In this document: positions 28,144 through 38,135 of the stretch, piece after piece | How positions within the stretch are numbered: the first letter of the stretch is position 1 | Layout: every line of letters begins with the position of its first letter | Assembly: GCF_003173755.1 (NCBI RefSeq) | Contig: NZ_CP029553.1 | Coordinates: forward strand, 3,930,001 to 3,994,000 | DNA from: Methylobacterium terrae | GTDB lineage: Bacteria > Pseudomonadota > Alphaproteobacteria > Rhizobiales > Beijerinckiaceae | Direction: 5' to 3' | DNA length: 64,000 nucleotides | Translations under genes and position numbers: made by a program | The notes under the pieces: generated by a model | What the model was told of the DNA's origin: nothing | Seen by the model: only the letters and a program-made list of their open reading frames with translations | The model's database searches: none

Positions 28144-28306
28144 CCCCTCTCCCGCGTGGGAGAGGGGTAGGGGCGATCGGAGATCGCGCGAGGGTGGCGC
28201 GCTTCCGTATAAAGCCCGGACCGTTGTGCTGGCAGCTCGACGGTCCATGATCATTGCGGAAACCGTGCACCCTCACCCCTAGCCCCTCTCCCACACGGGA
28301 GAGGGG
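28144..28306. repeat. composite palindromic repeat (BIME-like), copy 1
   Basis: A 24-base palindrome (cccctctcccgcgtgggagagggg, arms of 10 bases) at 28144-28167 and its near-inverted copy at 28283-28306, flanking about 115 bases. Just inside, gagggtg (left) and caccctc (right) are also inverted. The layout matches the element at 41876-42025. It fills the gap between the methyltransferase and dprA stops. Confidence 0.8.
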
Positions 28307-28362
28307 AAGCGCGCTATTCTGAAACGCCAACGAAAATCGTGGCGTAACCTCGTCAGCGCCTC

Positions 28363-29550
28363 TCACCGCAGCGACACCGCCCCACCTGGATGCCGCCAGA
28401 TCTTCCCGTCGAGTTCCAATTCCATCAACAAGCCCTGGACCACCCGGGCCGACAGCCCGGCCTGCCGCGCCAGGGCATCGACCGGCACCGGCGACAGGCC
28501 GAGGAGCTCGAGCAGGATCGCCCGGTCGTCCTGGCGCACCGACGTCGGCGAAGCCTCATCGAGGGGTCGCTGCGCCGGCTCGGCCGCCATGGCGGTGACT
28601 GCTTCGGCGGAGAAGTCGATCTCGTCCCAGTACAGGGCCGGCTCGGGTCCGTCCGCCGCGTCCTCGGCCCCGGTCTCCGGGCCCGGCCCGCCGATCAGCG
28701 GCGCGAGCACCGCCATCACGTGCTCGGGCGCGGCGCAGAGGGTGGCGCCGTCGCGGATGAGGTCGTTGGTGCCCTCGGCCCGGGGGTCGAGGGGCGAGCC
28801 CGGCACCGCGAAGACCTCGCGGCCCTGCTCCAGGGCGAAGCGGGCGGTGATGAGCGAGCCGGAGCGGCGCGCCGCCTCGACCACGACGGTGCCGAGGGAC
28901 AGCCCCGAGATGATGCGGTTGCGGCGCGGGAAGTCGCGGCCCCGCGGCTCCCAGCCCATCGGCATCTCGGCGACGACCGCGCCGCCGGACTCGAGGATGC
29001 GCGCGACCAGTTCCTCGTGCTCGGACGGGTAGATCCGGTCGTGCCCGCCGGCCAGCACCGCGACGGTGCCGGCCTGGAGCGCCGCCTTGTGCGCCCGGGC
29101 GTCGATGCCGCGCGCGAGCCCCGAGACGATCACCAGCCCCTCGTGGCCGAGCGCGTGCGACAGGCGCTCGGTGAAGGTGAGGCCGGCGGCCGACGCGTTG
29201 CGCGAGCCGACGATGGCGACGGCGGGGCGCTTCAGGCAGGCGGCCTCGCCGCGCAAGGCGATCATCGGCGGTGCGTCGGCGGTGGCCTGGAGCGGCAGGG
29301 GGTAATCCGGCTCGTCCATCGCCACGAAGCGGGCGCCGAGGCGGGCGGCGGCCGCGATCTCGCGCTCGGCCTCGGCCTTCGTGGTCACCCGGATCGGCTT
29401 TCCCCGGGCCTTGGCGAGGTCCGGCAGGGCCTTGAGCGCGGCGCCGGCGCCGCCGAAGCGGTTCACCAATCCCCGGAAGGTGCGCGGGCCGACGCCCTCC
29501 GAGCGGATCAGCCGGAGCCAGTCGAGCCGCTGCGCGTCGCTTAAGAGCAA
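28363..29550 (-). CDS. dprA: DNA-processing protein DprA
   Basis: 395 residues. It loads RecA on incoming single-stranded DNA in natural transformation. The Rossmann-like core has VGSRNASAAG, SGLARGIDARAHKAAL, AVLAGGHDRIYPSEH, EMPMGWEPRGRDFPRRNRI and AVPGSPLDPRAEGTN. The C-terminal winged-helix domain (about 335-395, LGLSPVPVDALARQAGL) is present. A SAM-like helical N terminus (IRSEGVGPRTFRGLV) precedes them. ATG at 29550 is preceded by an acceptable ribosome site. It is last in the leftward pyrB-DUF559-pyrC-plsY run, 55 bases after plsY. Confidence 0.95.
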   Translation of the reverse strand: MLLSDAQRLDWLRLIRSEGVGPRTFRGLVNRFGGAGAALKALPDLAKARGKPIRVTTKAEAEREIAAAARLGARFVAMDEPDYPLPLQATADAPPMIALRGEAACLKRPAVAIVGSRNASAAGLTFTERLSHALGHEGLVIVSGLARGIDARAHKAALQAGTVAVLAGGHDRIYPSEHEELVARILESGGAVVAEMPMGWEPRGRDFPRRNRIISGLSLGTVVVEAARRSGSLITARFALEQGREVFAVPGSPLDPRAEGTNDLIRDGATLCAAPEHVMAVLAPLIGGPGPETGAEDAADGPEPALYWDEIDFSAEAVTAMAAEPAQRPLDEASPTSVRQDDRAILLELLGLSPVPVDALARQAGLSARVVQGLLMELELDGKIWRHPGGAVSLR

Positions 29551-29605
29551 GGCCCTCTCCCCTCGCAGGTTCGCCGAACCCTGGGTGAGGGCCTATGTCA
29601 GACCT

Positions 29606-30220
29606 TCAGCCCTTCTGCCCGATGCGCCCCTCGGTCCCCGCCGCGAGGCGACGGATATTGGGCGCGTGCTTCCACCATAGCAGCAGGGCGAGGATGCAGA
29701 ACAGCACCGCGAGGTGCGATTGCCCGAAGGCCCACAGGGCGACCGGGGTGGCGGCCGACGCCGCCAGCGCCGAGGCCGAGGAGTAGCGCAGCAGGAATGC
29801 GAGGCCGAGCCAGATCACGGCGAAGACCGGCACCCCGAGCGGGAACAGGCCGAGCAGCACGCCGATGAAGGTGGCCACCCCCTTGCCGCCCTTGAAGCCG
29901 AGCCAGACCGGGAAGAGGTGGCCGAGGAAGGCGCCGAGGCCGGCGGCCAAAGCCGCCTCCTGCCCGCCGAGGCGGCCGGCGACGAGCACGGCGGCGGTGC
30001 CCTTCAGCGCGTCGCCGAGCAGCGTCGCGGCCGCCAGACCTTTTCGGCCGGTGCGCAGCACGTTGGTGGCGCCGATGTTGCCTGAGCCGATCGCCCGCAC
30101 GTCGCCGAGGCCGGCGAGTCGCGTCAGGATCAGCCCGAAGGGAATCGCGCCGAAGAGGTAGCCGAGGCCGAGACCGAGGGCGACCTGGGTAAGACCGACC
30201 TGCGTCCAGTCCGGCGTCAT
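29606..30220 (-). CDS. plsY: acyl-phosphate glycerol-3-phosphate acyltransferase
   Basis: 204 residues with about five membrane helices. It acylates glycerol-3-phosphate with acyl-phosphate in phospholipid synthesis. The three PlsY motifs are visible: [14 protein letters not shown], the [19 protein letters not shown] segment, and the terminal [22 protein letters not shown] at 30220 overlaps the end of the dihydroorotase-like gene by four bases (ATGA), so translation is probably coupled. Confidence 0.95.
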   Translation of the reverse strand: MTPDWTQVGLTQVALGLGLGYLFGAIPFGLILTRLAGLGDVRAIGSGNIGATNVLRTGRKGLAAATLLGDALKGTAAVLVAGRLGGQEAALAAGLGAFLGHLFPVWLGFKGGKGVATFIGVLLGLFPLGVPVFAVIWLGLAFLLRYSSASALAASAATPVALWAFGQSHLAVLFCILALLLWWKHAPNIRRLAAGTEGRIGQKG

Positions 30221-31515
30221 CGGCGCGTCTCCTCGATACGGTGGACGATGCGGCCGGCGACCAGGGTGAGGGAGGCCTGTCCCTGCAGCCGCGCCTCGTC
30301 GAAGGGCGAGTTCTTCGAGCGCGACTTCAGCTGCCGCTTGTCGAGGACGTAAGGAGCGTCCGGGTCGATCAGAACGAGATCGGCGGGCGCGCCGGCGCCG
30401 AGGCGCCCGGTCTCGCGGCCGAGGACCCGCGAGGGTGCCGCCGAGAGGGCGGCGAGGAGCCGCGGCAGGGCGATGTCGCCGGCATGGACCAGCCGGAGCG
30501 CCGCCGCGAGCAGGGTCTCGATGCCGAGCGCCCCGTCGGCGGCCTCGGCGAAGGGCAGGCGCTTGGTCTCGACGTCCTGCGGGTTGTGATCGGAGACGAT
30601 CACGTCGATCACGCCCTCGTTGAGCGCGGCCACCACGGCCTGGCGGTCGGCTTCCGTGCGCAGCGGCGGCGAGAGCTTGCAGAAGGTGCGGTAGTGGCCG
30701 ATGTCGTTCTCGTTCAGCACCAGGTTGTTGACCGAGACGCCGCAGGTGACGGGCAGGCCCGCGTCCTTGGCTCGCCGCACGATCTCGACCGAGTCGGCGC
30801 ACGAGATCATGGCGGCGTGGTAGCGCCCGCCGGTCAGGCGCACGAGGCGGATGTCGCGCTCGAGCAGGATCGTCTCGGCCTCCCGCGGGATGCCGTGCAG
30901 GCCGAGCCGCGAGGCCATCTCGCCCTCGTTCATCACCCCGTCGCCGACGAGCGTCGGCTCCTCGACGTGCTGCATCAGGAGCACGCCGAAGTCGCGGGCG
31001 TAGGTGAGCGCCCTGCGCATCACCTGGGCGTTGGTGACGGCCTTCAGCCCGTCCGTGAAGGCGACGGCGCCGGCCTCGGTGAGCAGGCCGAACTCGGTCA
31101 TCACCTGGCCGGCCAGCCCCTTGGTGATCGCGGCGGCCGGCAGCACGTGGGTGCCGGCGGTGTCGCGCGCCCGCCGCAGCACGAAGTCGACGATCGCCGG
31201 CTCGTCGATCGGCGGGTTGGTGTCGGGCATGCACACGAGCGTGGTGACGCCGCCGGCGGCGGCCGCGGCGCTCGCGCTCGCGAGCGTCTCGCGGTGCTCG
31301 GCGCCCGGCTCGCCCACGAAGGCGCGAAGATCCACGAGGCCGGCGGTGAGCACCTGCCCGGCGCAGTCGATGACCTCGGCGCCCTCGGGCAGGGCGGCGG
31401 GGGTGCCCCAGTGAATGTCGGCGATCCGGCCCTCTCGGACGAGCACCGCGCCCGGGCCCTCGCGGCCGGTGGCGGGGTCGATCAGGTGGGCGTTGGTCAG
31501 GAGGAGTGTGGTCAT
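30217..31515 (-). CDS. dihydroorotase-like protein, probably non-catalytic (PyrX/PyrC')
   Basis: 432 residues of the class I dihydroorotase amidohydrolase fold. The first metal motif, normally DxHxH, reads VDLRAF (Arg64, Phe66), so two zinc ligands are absent. Others remain: His183 (MQHVEEP), His233 (RYHAAM), and Asp309 (VSDHNP). Such HxH-less homologues co-transcribed with pyrB serve as inactive partners of aspartate transcarbamoylase in some bacteria, which fits here. A true PyrC should be elsewhere. Flanked by four-base overlaps with the DUF559 gene and plsY. Often annotated simply as dihydroorotase pyrC. Confidence 0.9.
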   Translation of the reverse strand: MTTLLLTNAHLIDPATGREGPGAVLVREGRIADIHWGTPAALPEGAEVIDCAGQVLTAGLVDLRAFVGEPGAEHRETLASASAAAAAGGVTTLVCMPDTNPPIDEPAIVDFVLRRARDTAGTHVLPAAAITKGLAGQVMTEFGLLTEAGAVAFTDGLKAVTNAQVMRRALTYARDFGVLLMQHVEEPTLVGDGVMNEGEMASRLGLHGIPREAETILLERDIRLVRLTGGRYHAAMISCADSVEIVRRAKDAGLPVTCGVSVNNLVLNENDIGHYRTFCKLSPPLRTEADRQAVVAALNEGVIDVIVSDHNPQDVETKRLPFAEAADGALGIETLLAAALRLVHAGDIALPRLLAALSAAPSRVLGRETGRLGAGAPADLVLIDPDAPYVLDKRQLKSRSKNSPFDEARLQGQASLTLVAGRIVHRIEETRR

Positions 31516-31919
31516 GCGAGGCGGTCTGCGTTCGGCTGAGACGTAGTGATCCGGCGCTCGACCGCGGCGAGTACGGCGTCGAGCGCGAGTTGGGGGTTGC
31601 CGAGGAACGCGTCGTTCGAGAAGCGCATCATCTCGAAGGCCTGGCCACGAAGCCAGGCATCCCGGGCCGCGTCGCGCTTGCGGCGCTCGGCTGTCTCGTG
31701 CGGCTCGCCGTCCAGTTCGACGATCAGCCGGGCGGACGGGCAGAGGAAATCGACGATGTACGGGGTGATGGGGACCTGCCGTTTAAATTTATGCCCGGAG
31801 AGGCGGCCGGCGCGGACCTGGCTCCAGAACAGAGCTTCGGCGCGGGTGAGGAGGGAACGCTGGTCCTTGGCGAAATTCCTGAGGCGCCCGGACACCGGGT
31901 TTCGCTTCTCCTGCTCCAC
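31512..31919 (-). CDS. DUF559 endonuclease-fold protein
   Basis: 135 residues. The DUF559 core reads [49 protein letters not shown], in the usual order. PYIVDFLC and VELDG carry the acidic residues of the restriction-endonuclease-like (very-short-patch-repair) fold. The frame is open to an ATG at 32009, but that extension is encoded by the palindromic repeat. The GTG at 31919 has an excellent aggagg five bases away and was chosen. It overlaps the dihydroorotase-like start by four bases, so it sits inside the pyr operon. The function is unknown; many genomes carry scattered copies. Confidence 0.82.
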   Translation of the reverse strand: MEQEKRNPVSGRLRNFAKDQRSLLTRAEALFWSQVRAGRLSGHKFKRQVPITPYIVDFLCPSARLIVELDGEPHETAERRKRDAARDAWLRGQAFEMMRFSNDAFLGNPQLALDAVLAAVERRITTSQPNADRLA

Positions 31920-31947
31920 CCACCCCTCCTCAATCTCGCCGCCCCGC

Positions 31948-32114
31948 CCCCTCCCCCCTCTGCGGGGGAGGGTGCCCCACGGAGTGGGGCGGGAGAGGGG
32001 ACGCCGCATCCGGATATGTCGCGACCGTGGTGACGGGCGCTCCCTGGATCAGCGTCGCGCTGCCCCTCTCCCGGCTCACTCCGTTCGCCACCCTCCCCCG
32101 CAGAGGGGGGAGGG
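31948..32114. repeat. large imperfect inverted repeat between DUF559 gene and pyrB
   Basis: A left arm at about 31948-32000 (begins ccctcccccctctgcggggg, ends gggagagggg) is the near-inverse of a right arm at about 32063-32114 (begins cccctctccc, ends agaggggggaggg), about 50 bases each with a 62-base loop. Each arm contains its own smaller palindrome. It is a second composite family, related to but distinct from the 28.2 and 41.9 kb copies. Confidence 0.75.
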
Positions 32115-32155
32115 TTCAGGCCGTGGCGCCCTTCCCTAATCTCACGCCAAATCAG

Positions 32156-33103
32156 TTACGCGTTCGGCAGGTGCGTCGCCAGCGCCTCCAGCACCGCCAT
32201 CCGCACCGCGACCCCCATCTCGACCTGCTCCCGGATCAGCGACTGCGCGCCGTCGGCCACCTCGGACGAGATCTCGACGCCGCGGTTCATCGGGCCCGGA
32301 TGCATCACGAGCGCGTCGGCCTTGGCGTGGCTCAGCTTGTCGCCGTCGAGGCCGAAATAGCGAAAATACTCCTTCACCGACGGCACGAAGGAGCCGTTCA
32401 TCCGCTCGCGCTGGAGCCGCAGCATCATGACGATGTCGACGCCCGCGAGCCCCTTGCGCATGTCGGTGAAGACCTCGACGCCGAAGCGGGGCAGGCCCGG
32501 CGGCAGCAGGGTCGAGGGGCCGATCACCCGCACCCGGGCGCCGAGCGCCTGGAGCAGGATGATGTTCGAGCGCGCCACCCGCGAGTGCAGGACGTCGCCG
32601 CAGATCGCGACCTGGAGCCCCTCGATCCGGCCCTTGTTGCGGCGGATGGTGAGCGCGTCCAGCAGCGCCTGGGTCGGGTGCTCGTGGGCGCCGTCGCCGG
32701 CATTGACCACCGCGCAATCGACCTTGCGGGCGAGCAGGTGCACCGCGCCGGCCTGGTGGTGGCGCACCACGATGATGTCGGGGCGCATCGCGTTGAGGGT
32801 TGCCGCGGTGTCGATCAGGGTCTCGCCCTTCTTCACCGACGAGGAGGCGACCGACATGTTCATCACGTCGGCGCCGAGGCGCTTGCCGGCCAGCTCGAAC
32901 GAGGACTGGGTCCGGGTCGAGGGCTCGAAGAACAGGTTGATCTGGGTGCGCCCGCGCAGCGTCGTGCGCTTCTTCTCGACCTGGCGGCTGATCTCGACGG
33001 CCTCGTCGGCACGGTCGAGGAGCGCCCCGATGTCGAGGGGCGAGAGGCCCTCGATGCCGAGGAGGTGGCGGTGCGGGAAGCCGGGGGGTGCCTGGGTGCT
33101 CAT
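32156..33103 (-). CDS. pyrB: aspartate carbamoyltransferase catalytic subunit
   Basis: 315 residues. It joins carbamoyl phosphate and aspartate, the committed step of pyrimidine synthesis. Carbamoyl-phosphate motif [13 protein letters not shown], then [20 protein letters not shown], and the C-terminal [12 protein letters not shown] are all intact. ATG at 33103 ([13 protein letters not shown]) was preferred over the longer frame because a promoter-like -10 lies at 33116-33121. First gene of the leftward pyr-plsY-dprA run; the inactive dihydroorotase homologue downstream probably joins it in a complex. Confidence 0.96.
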   Translation of the reverse strand: MSTQAPPGFPHRHLLGIEGLSPLDIGALLDRADEAVEISRQVEKKRTTLRGRTQINLFFEPSTRTQSSFELAGKRLGADVMNMSVASSSVKKGETLIDTAATLNAMRPDIIVVRHHQAGAVHLLARKVDCAVVNAGDGAHEHPTQALLDALTIRRNKGRIEGLQVAICGDVLHSRVARSNIILLQALGARVRVIGPSTLLPPGLPRFGVEVFTDMRKGLAGVDIVMMLRLQRERMNGSFVPSVKEYFRYFGLDGDKLSHAKADALVMHPGPMNRGVEISSEVADGAQSLIREQVEMGVAVRMAVLEALATHLPNA

Positions 33104-33115
33104 CCTGAGCCGAGG

Positions 33116-33144
33116 GCTATAGGAGCCGCGGAAGCGGGCCGCAA
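33116..33144 (-). promoter_or_regulatory. predicted pyrB promoter
   Basis: On the minus strand TTGCGG (33144-33139) and TATAGC (33121-33116) are separated by 17 bases. The start codon is only 12 bases past the -10, so the leader is very short. The same two hexamers appear before gatC. Confidence 0.5.
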
Positions 33145-33291
33145 GGATGGCTTGCACCGGTCCTCGGTATTTGACAACCGCCGCGTCATCACCCACTTGT
33201 CCGCTTCGCCGCGCGACAACCCGCGCCGGCCGCCCCGCACAAGTTGAAGCCCGATCTGCCGCGGTGTGCTCTTCGAAGAGGCAGCCCGTCC

Positions 33292-36087
33292 ATGAAAGTC
33301 GTCGTCGTCGAGTCGCCGGCCAAAGCCAAGACGATCAATAAATACCTCGGCAGCGACTACGAGGTGCTGGCCTCGTTCGGGCATATCCGGGATCTTCCGG
33401 CGAAGGACGGCTCGGTCGATCCCGAGCAGGACTTCCACATGCTGTGGGAGCTGGAGGATCGCGGGGCCAAGCGCGTCGCCGAGATCGCGAAGGCCATGAA
33501 GGGCGCCGACAAACTGATCCTGGCGACCGACCCGGATCGCGAGGGCGAGGCGATCTCCTGGCACGTGCTGGAGGCGCTGCACGCCAAGAAGGTGCTCAAG
33601 GACATCCCCGTCGAGCGCGTCACCTTCAACGCGATCACCAAGGACGCGGTCGCGACCGCGATGGCCCAGCCGCGGGCGATCGACCAGGCCCTCGTCGACG
33701 CCTACCTGGCGCGGCGCGCGCTCGATTACCTCGTCGGCTTCAACCTCTCGCCGGTCCTGTGGCGCAAGCTGCCCGGCGCCCGCTCGGCCGGCCGGGTGCA
33801 GTCGGTGGCGCTCCGCCTCGTCTGCGACCGCGAGCGCGAGATCGAGACCTTCAAGCCGCGCGAATACTGGTCGATCGTCGCGACGCTGAAGACCGCGAAG
33901 GGCGCGGTGTTCGAGGCCCGCCTCGTCGGCGCCGACGGCAAGCGGATCCAGCGCCTCGACGTCGGCAATGCGGAGGAGGCGGAGGCCTTCCGGCGCGACC
34001 TGGAGCTCGCGACCTTCACGGTCGCCTCGGTGGAGGCGAAGCCCGCCAAGCGCCATCCCCAGCCGCCCTTCACCACCTCGACGCTGCAGCAGGAGGCCTC
34101 GCGCAAGCTCGGCCTCGCCCCGGCCCAGACCATGCGGGTGGCCCAGCGGCTCTACGAGGGCATCGAGATCGGCGGCGAGACCGTCGGCCTCATCACCTAC
34201 ATGCGGACCGACGGCGTCGACATGGCGCCGGAGGCGGTCGCCCAGGCGCGCCAGGTGATCGGCGCCGAGTACGGCGACGCCTACGTGCCGGGCGCGCCCC
34301 GCAAGTACAGCGTCAAGGCCAAGAACGCCCAGGAAGCCCACGAGGCGGTGCGCCCGACCGATCTCGGCCGGCTGCCGAAGGACGTCGCGCGCTACCTCGA
34401 GCCCGAGCAGGCCAAGCTCTACGAGCTGATCTGGACCCGCACTGTGGCGAGCCAGATGGAATCGGCGGAACTCGAGCGCACCACGGTCGAGATCGCCGCC
34501 CAGGTCGGCCCGCGCCGCATCGACCTGCGCGCGACCGGCCAGGTGGTGAAGTTCGACGGCTTCCTCACCCTCTACCAGGAGGGCAAGGACGACGAGGAGG
34601 ACGAGGAGTCCCGCCGCCTGCCGCCGATGTCCACCGGCGACGCGCTGACCCGCGAGCGCATCGCCGCGACCCAGCACTTCACCGAGCCGCCGCCGCGCTA
34701 CTCCGAGGCGAGCCTGGTCAAGCGGATGGAGGAGCTCGGCATCGGCCGGCCCTCGACCTACGCCGCCGTGCTGCAGGTCCTGCGCGACCGCGAATACGTC
34801 AAGATCGACAAGAAGCGCCTGGTGCCGGAGGACAAGGGCCGGATCGTCACCGGCTTCCTCGAGAGCTTCTTCCGCCGCTACGTCGAGTACGACTTCACCG
34901 CCGACCTCGAGTCGCAGCTCGACCGGGTCTCGAACGCCGAGATCGACTGGCGCGCGGTGCTCCGCGATTTCTGGCGCGACTTCTCCGCGGCGATCGCCGG
35001 CACCAAGGAGCTGCGCACGACGGAAGTGCTGGAGGCGCTCAACGGGCTGCTCGCCGAGCACATCTTCCCGGCCAAGGCCGACGGCGCGAACCCGCGCGCC
35101 TGCCCGAACTGCGCGGGCGGCCAGCTCTCGCTCAAGCTCGGCAAGTTCGGCGCCTTCGTCGGCTGCTCGAACTATCCGGAGTGCAAGTACACCCGCCAGC
35201 TCAACGCCACCGGCCTCGACGGCGACGGCGAGGGGGCCGGCGAGGGCGGCCAGCCCGGCGTGCGGGTGCTCGGCGACGATCCCGAGACCGGCCTGCCGGT
35301 GACGCTGCGCGACGGCCGCTTCGGCCCGTTCCTGCAGCTCGGCGAGGCTTCGGCCGAGAAGGGGGCGGAGAAGCCCAAGCGCTCCTCCCTGCCCAAGGGC
35401 CTGTCGCCGTCGGCGGTCGATCTCGAGAAGGCCCTGAAGCTGCTCTCGCTGCCGCGCGAGGTGGCGCGCCACCCGGAGACCGGCGAGCCGATCCTGGCCA
35501 ATATCGGCCGCTACGGGCCCTACGTGCAGCACGGCAAGACCTACGCCAATCTCGGCAAGGACGACGACGTGCTGGAAGTGGGCGCCAACCGCGCCATCGA
35601 CCTGATCGTCCAGAAGGAGCAGGGCGGCGGGCGTCCGGCGCAGGATCCGGGCCGCCTGATCGGCACCGCGCCGGACAGCGGCAAGCCGGTCACCGTCAAG
35701 GCCGGCCGCTACGGCGCTTACGTCACCGACGGCGAGATCAACGCGACCCTGCCGAAGGGGGCCGACGCCGAAGCGGTGACCCTCGAGGAGGCCCTGCGCC
35801 TGATCGCGGCGCGCCGCGAGGCCGGCGGCGGCACGAAGAAGAAGGCGGGCGCGCGGAAGGCCCCCGCCAGGACGGCGAAGGCCAAGGCGACGAAGGCGGA
35901 GGCCGACGCGTCCGGGGGCGAGGCCGGCACCGCCAAGCCGGCGGCCCGCAAGGCCGCGGCCAAGAGCACGGCGGCCAAGAGCATGGCGACCAAGAGCACG
36001 GCGACCAAGAGCACGGCGACCAAGAGCACGGCGACGAAGGCCGCCGCCAAGAAGGCGCCGGCGAAGAAGAGCGCGGCGGGCGAGTAG
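33292..36087 (+). CDS. topA: DNA topoisomerase I with a Lys/Ala-rich tail
   Basis: 931 residues. It relaxes negative supercoils through a tyrosyl-DNA intermediate. TOPRIM domain at the N terminus ([35 protein letters not shown]). Catalytic tyrosine Tyr303 is in [11 protein letters not shown]4 zinc module CPNCAGG...GCSNYPEC lies at about 604-632, and topoisomerase C-terminal repeats ([43 protein letters not shown]) follow. Residues from about 850 are Lys/Ala/Thr-rich, with five 15-bp units. ATG at 33292. Divergent from pyrB; a TTGACA at 33171 may be its -35. Confidence 0.96.
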   Translation: MKVVVVESPAKAKTINKYLGSDYEVLASFGHIRDLPAKDGSVDPEQDFHMLWELEDRGAKRVAEIAKAMKGADKLILATDPDREGEAISWHVLEALHAKKVLKDIPVERVTFNAITKDAVATAMAQPRAIDQALVDAYLARRALDYLVGFNLSPVLWRKLPGARSAGRVQSVALRLVCDREREIETFKPREYWSIVATLKTAKGAVFEARLVGADGKRIQRLDVGNAEEAEAFRRDLELATFTVASVEAKPAKRHPQPPFTTSTLQQEASRKLGLAPAQTMRVAQRLYEGIEIGGETVGLITYMRTDGVDMAPEAVAQARQVIGAEYGDAYVPGAPRKYSVKAKNAQEAHEAVRPTDLGRLPKDVARYLEPEQAKLYELIWTRTVASQMESAELERTTVEIAAQVGPRRIDLRATGQVVKFDGFLTLYQEGKDDEEDEESRRLPPMSTGDALTRERIAATQHFTEPPPRYSEASLVKRMEELGIGRPSTYAAVLQVLRDREYVKIDKKRLVPEDKGRIVTGFLESFFRRYVEYDFTADLESQLDRVSNAEIDWRAVLRDFWRDFSAAIAGTKELRTTEVLEALNGLLAEHIFPAKADGANPRACPNCAGGQLSLKLGKFGAFVGCSNYPECKYTRQLNATGLDGDGEGAGEGGQPGVRVLGDDPETGLPVTLRDGRFGPFLQLGEASAEKGAEKPKRSSLPKGLSPSAVDLEKALKLLSLPREVARHPETGEPILANIGRYGPYVQHGKTYANLGKDDDVLEVGANRAIDLIVQKEQGGGRPAQDPGRLIGTAPDSGKPVTVKAGRYGAYVTDGEINATLPKGADAEAVTLEEALRLIAARREAGGGTKKKAGARKAPARTAKAKATKAEADASGGEAGTAKPAARKAAAKSTAAKSMATKSTATKSTATKSTATKAAAKKAPAKKSAAGE
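35956..36030 (+). repeat. five-unit 15-bp minisatellite in the topA tail
   Basis: Five consecutive units of gcgRccaagagcaYg (35956-36030), in frame, encoding [10 protein letters not shown]-type repeats in a basic DNA-binding tail. The last three units are identical. Confidence 0.9.
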
Positions 36088-36292
36088 GGCGGCGCGGAGG
36101 CACCGTCCTGCCCCGCACGGGCGCGGCGGGCCTCCTCGCTCCGAATGGGCAGGGCCGCCCTGGAAACCCGGGCCGGTCCCCGACGCGTCGCGTCCCCCGC
36201 TCCCACCGGGGATTGCACCGCAAGAACCGGGTTTCCGCCCCTGGCCGATCCCGGGCACGGTCCCGCCCACCTCCCGCCGGACCACCCCCGCC

Positions 36293-37603
36293 ATGTCCCA
36301 CACCCCCCTGCCCCACACCCCCCTGCCGCCCGCCTTCACGCGCCTCGCCGCCGCCAACCTCGCGGCGCAATCCGCCGAGCAGATCGCACTCGCGGCGATC
36401 CCCATCGTGGCGGTGCTCGGGCTCGGGGCGCAGGAGGGCGAGGCGGGGCTGCTCCAAACCGCGCTCACCCTGCCCTTCCTGATCGCGGCGATTCCGGCGG
36501 GGCTGCTGGCCGACCGGCTGCCGCGGCGCGGCCTGATGGCGACGGCCGAACTCCTGCGGGCCGCCGCCCTCGCGACGATCCTGGTCCTGGCGGTCCTCGG
36601 CCAGGCGAGCTGGCCGCTTCTCGCCGGCCTCGGCTTCCTGTCGGCCTGCGGCACGGTGGTGTTCAGCGTCGCGGGTCCCGCCCTGGTGCCGGCGCTGGTG
36701 CCGCCGGCCGCGCTTGGGGCCGCCAATGCCCGCATCGAGCTCGCCCGGACGGTCGCCTTCGCGGGCGGGCCGGCGCTCGGCGGTGCGCTCGTCGGCTGGA
36801 CCGGCGCAGGCCCGGCCTTCGCGGTGGCGGTGGCGCTCTCCCTCGCGGCGGCGCTCGCGCTCGCAAGGATCGCCGAGCCGCCGCGGCCGGCCGTCGCCCG
36901 GCGCCACCCCTGGCGCGAGATCCGCGAGGGCGCCGCCTTCGCGGTCCGTCATCCGCTGCTGCGGCCGGTGCTCGCGACGCAGGTGGTGTTCAACACCGCG
37001 TTCTTCCTGCTGCTCGCGGCGTTCGTGCCTTACGCAGCGCGCCACCTGCGGCTCGACGCCGCCGGCATCGGGGTGGTCCTGGGGCTCTACGGGTTCGGCA
37101 TGATGGTGGGCGCGCTCCTCGCACCCGCGATCCTGCGCCGCCTGCCCTTCGGCCGCGTCGTCGGCATCGGCCCGCTCGCGGGGCTGTCGGCCTCCGCCGC
37201 GGTGGCGCTGACGATCCCGGTGCCGAGCGCAGGCCTCGCCGGATTCGGCCTCTTTCTCCTCGGCGCCGGCCCGATCCTGTGGGTGATCAGCACCACGACC
37301 CTGCGCCAGGCGGTGACGCCGGCCCCGCTTCTCGGCCGGGTCTCGGGCCTCAGCGTGATGACGCAAGGGGCCCGGCCCGTCGGCGCGGCGCTCGCCGCCC
37401 TGGTCGGGGGTCTGTCCGGCGCGGAGGCCTGCCTCGTCCTGGCGGTCGTGGTCTTCGCGCTCCAGGCGCTCCTGATCTGGACCTCGCCGGCGGTGCGGCT
37501 CGCGCACCTGCCGGCGGGCCCGGATCACGGGTCCGACCCGTCGTCCTCGTCCTCGCCCTCGCGCAGCCCGTCCAGCACGTCGAGGCAGCCCTGCAGGATG
37601 TAG
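36293..37603 (+). CDS. MFS transporter (EntS-like MFS_3 type)
   Basis: 436 residues, about 12 membrane helices. Major facilitator permease; the loop [23 protein letters not shown] matches the conserved helix 2-3 loop and the overall order resembles EntS/MFS_3 exporters. The substrate is unknown. The N terminus contains a 15-bp duplication (36296-36310, 36311-36325) encoding HTPLP repeats. The last 26 residues (Ser/Pro-rich, starting around GPDHGSDPS) are encoded antisense to ruvX over 79 bases and are probably not conserved. No obvious ribosome site at ATG 36293. Confidence 0.88.
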   Translation: MSHTPLPHTPLPPAFTRLAAANLAAQSAEQIALAAIPIVAVLGLGAQEGEAGLLQTALTLPFLIAAIPAGLLADRLPRRGLMATAELLRAAALATILVLAVLGQASWPLLAGLGFLSACGTVVFSVAGPALVPALVPPAALGAANARIELARTVAFAGGPALGGALVGWTGAGPAFAVAVALSLAAALALARIAEPPRPAVARRHPWREIREGAAFAVRHPLLRPVLATQVVFNTAFFLLLAAFVPYAARHLRLDAAGIGVVLGLYGFGMMVGALLAPAILRRLPFGRVVGIGPLAGLSASAAVALTIPVPSAGLAGFGLFLLGAGPILWVISTTTLRQAVTPAPLLGRVSGLSVMTQGARPVGAALAALVGGLSGAEACLVLAVVVFALQALLIWTSPAVRLAHLPAGPDHGSDPSSSSSPSRSPSSTSRQPCRM

Positions 37604-38025
37604 GCGGCGGCGAGCTTGTCGACGAGTTCGCCGCGGCGCGCCCGCGAGGCGTCCGCTTCGAGCAGGGTGCGGGTGACCGCCGCCGTCGACAGGCGCTCGT
37701 CCCAGAACAGCACCGGCAGGGGCAGGATGGGCTTGAGGTTGCGCACGAAGGCCCGGGTGGACTGCACCCGCGGGCCCTCGCTGCCGTCCATGTTGAGCGG
37801 CAGCCCGACCACCAGCCCGCCGACCGCGTGCTTCGTCGCGATGGCCGAGAGCGCCGCGGCGTCGGGGGTGAACTTCACCCGCTTGATCGTCTCGAGCGGC
37901 GAGGCGATCCGGCGCTGCACGTCCGAGAGGGCAAGCCCGATGGTCTTGGTGCCGAGGTCGAGCCCAAGCAGGCGGGCGCCGCCGCGGGACTCGGCCGCGA
38001 AGGCCGCGATCGTCTCCCGGTTCAC
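37525..38025 (-). CDS. ruvX: putative pre-16S rRNA nuclease / Holliday junction resolvase YqgF
   Basis: 166 residues, RNase H-like fold. [17 protein letters not shown] has the first catalytic Asp; [22 protein letters not shown] and [16 protein letters not shown] follow, and [14 protein letters not shown] supplies the last acidic residue. In E. coli it helps mature the 16S rRNA 5' end; a Holliday-junction role was inferred earlier. The acidic tail ([11 protein letters not shown]) overlaps the MFS gene end. ATG at 38025. Convergent with the MFS gene and divergent from the UPF0173 gene. Confidence 0.94.
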   Translation of the reverse strand: MNRETIAAFAAESRGGARLLGLDLGTKTIGLALSDVQRRIASPLETIKRVKFTPDAAALSAIATKHAVGGLVVGLPLNMDGSEGPRVQSTRAFVRNLKPILPLPVLFWDERLSTAAVTRTLLEADASRARRGELVDKLAAAYILQGCLDVLDGLREGEDEDDGSDP

Positions 38026-38135
38026 GGCCGGCCTCCGCGCATTAGGTAGGCGGGGCCGGCCCCGCCCCGCCGCCGCGTCGGGGCGGCCGGCCGCCGCTTC
38101 CCGCCATCAAGCCTCACTCGCCCGGAGATCGTCCG

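Noticed and set aside
31920..32009. N-terminal extension of the DUF559 protein
   Set aside because: Encoded by the inverted repeat and unlike the family; GTG 31919 has a much better ribosome site.
33100..36735. Very long minus-strand open frame (1211 codons) opposite topA
   Set aside because: It mirrors the GC-rich topA codon pattern, is full of Arg/Gly/Ala/Leu low-complexity sequence, and has no domain. topA on the plus strand is unambiguous.
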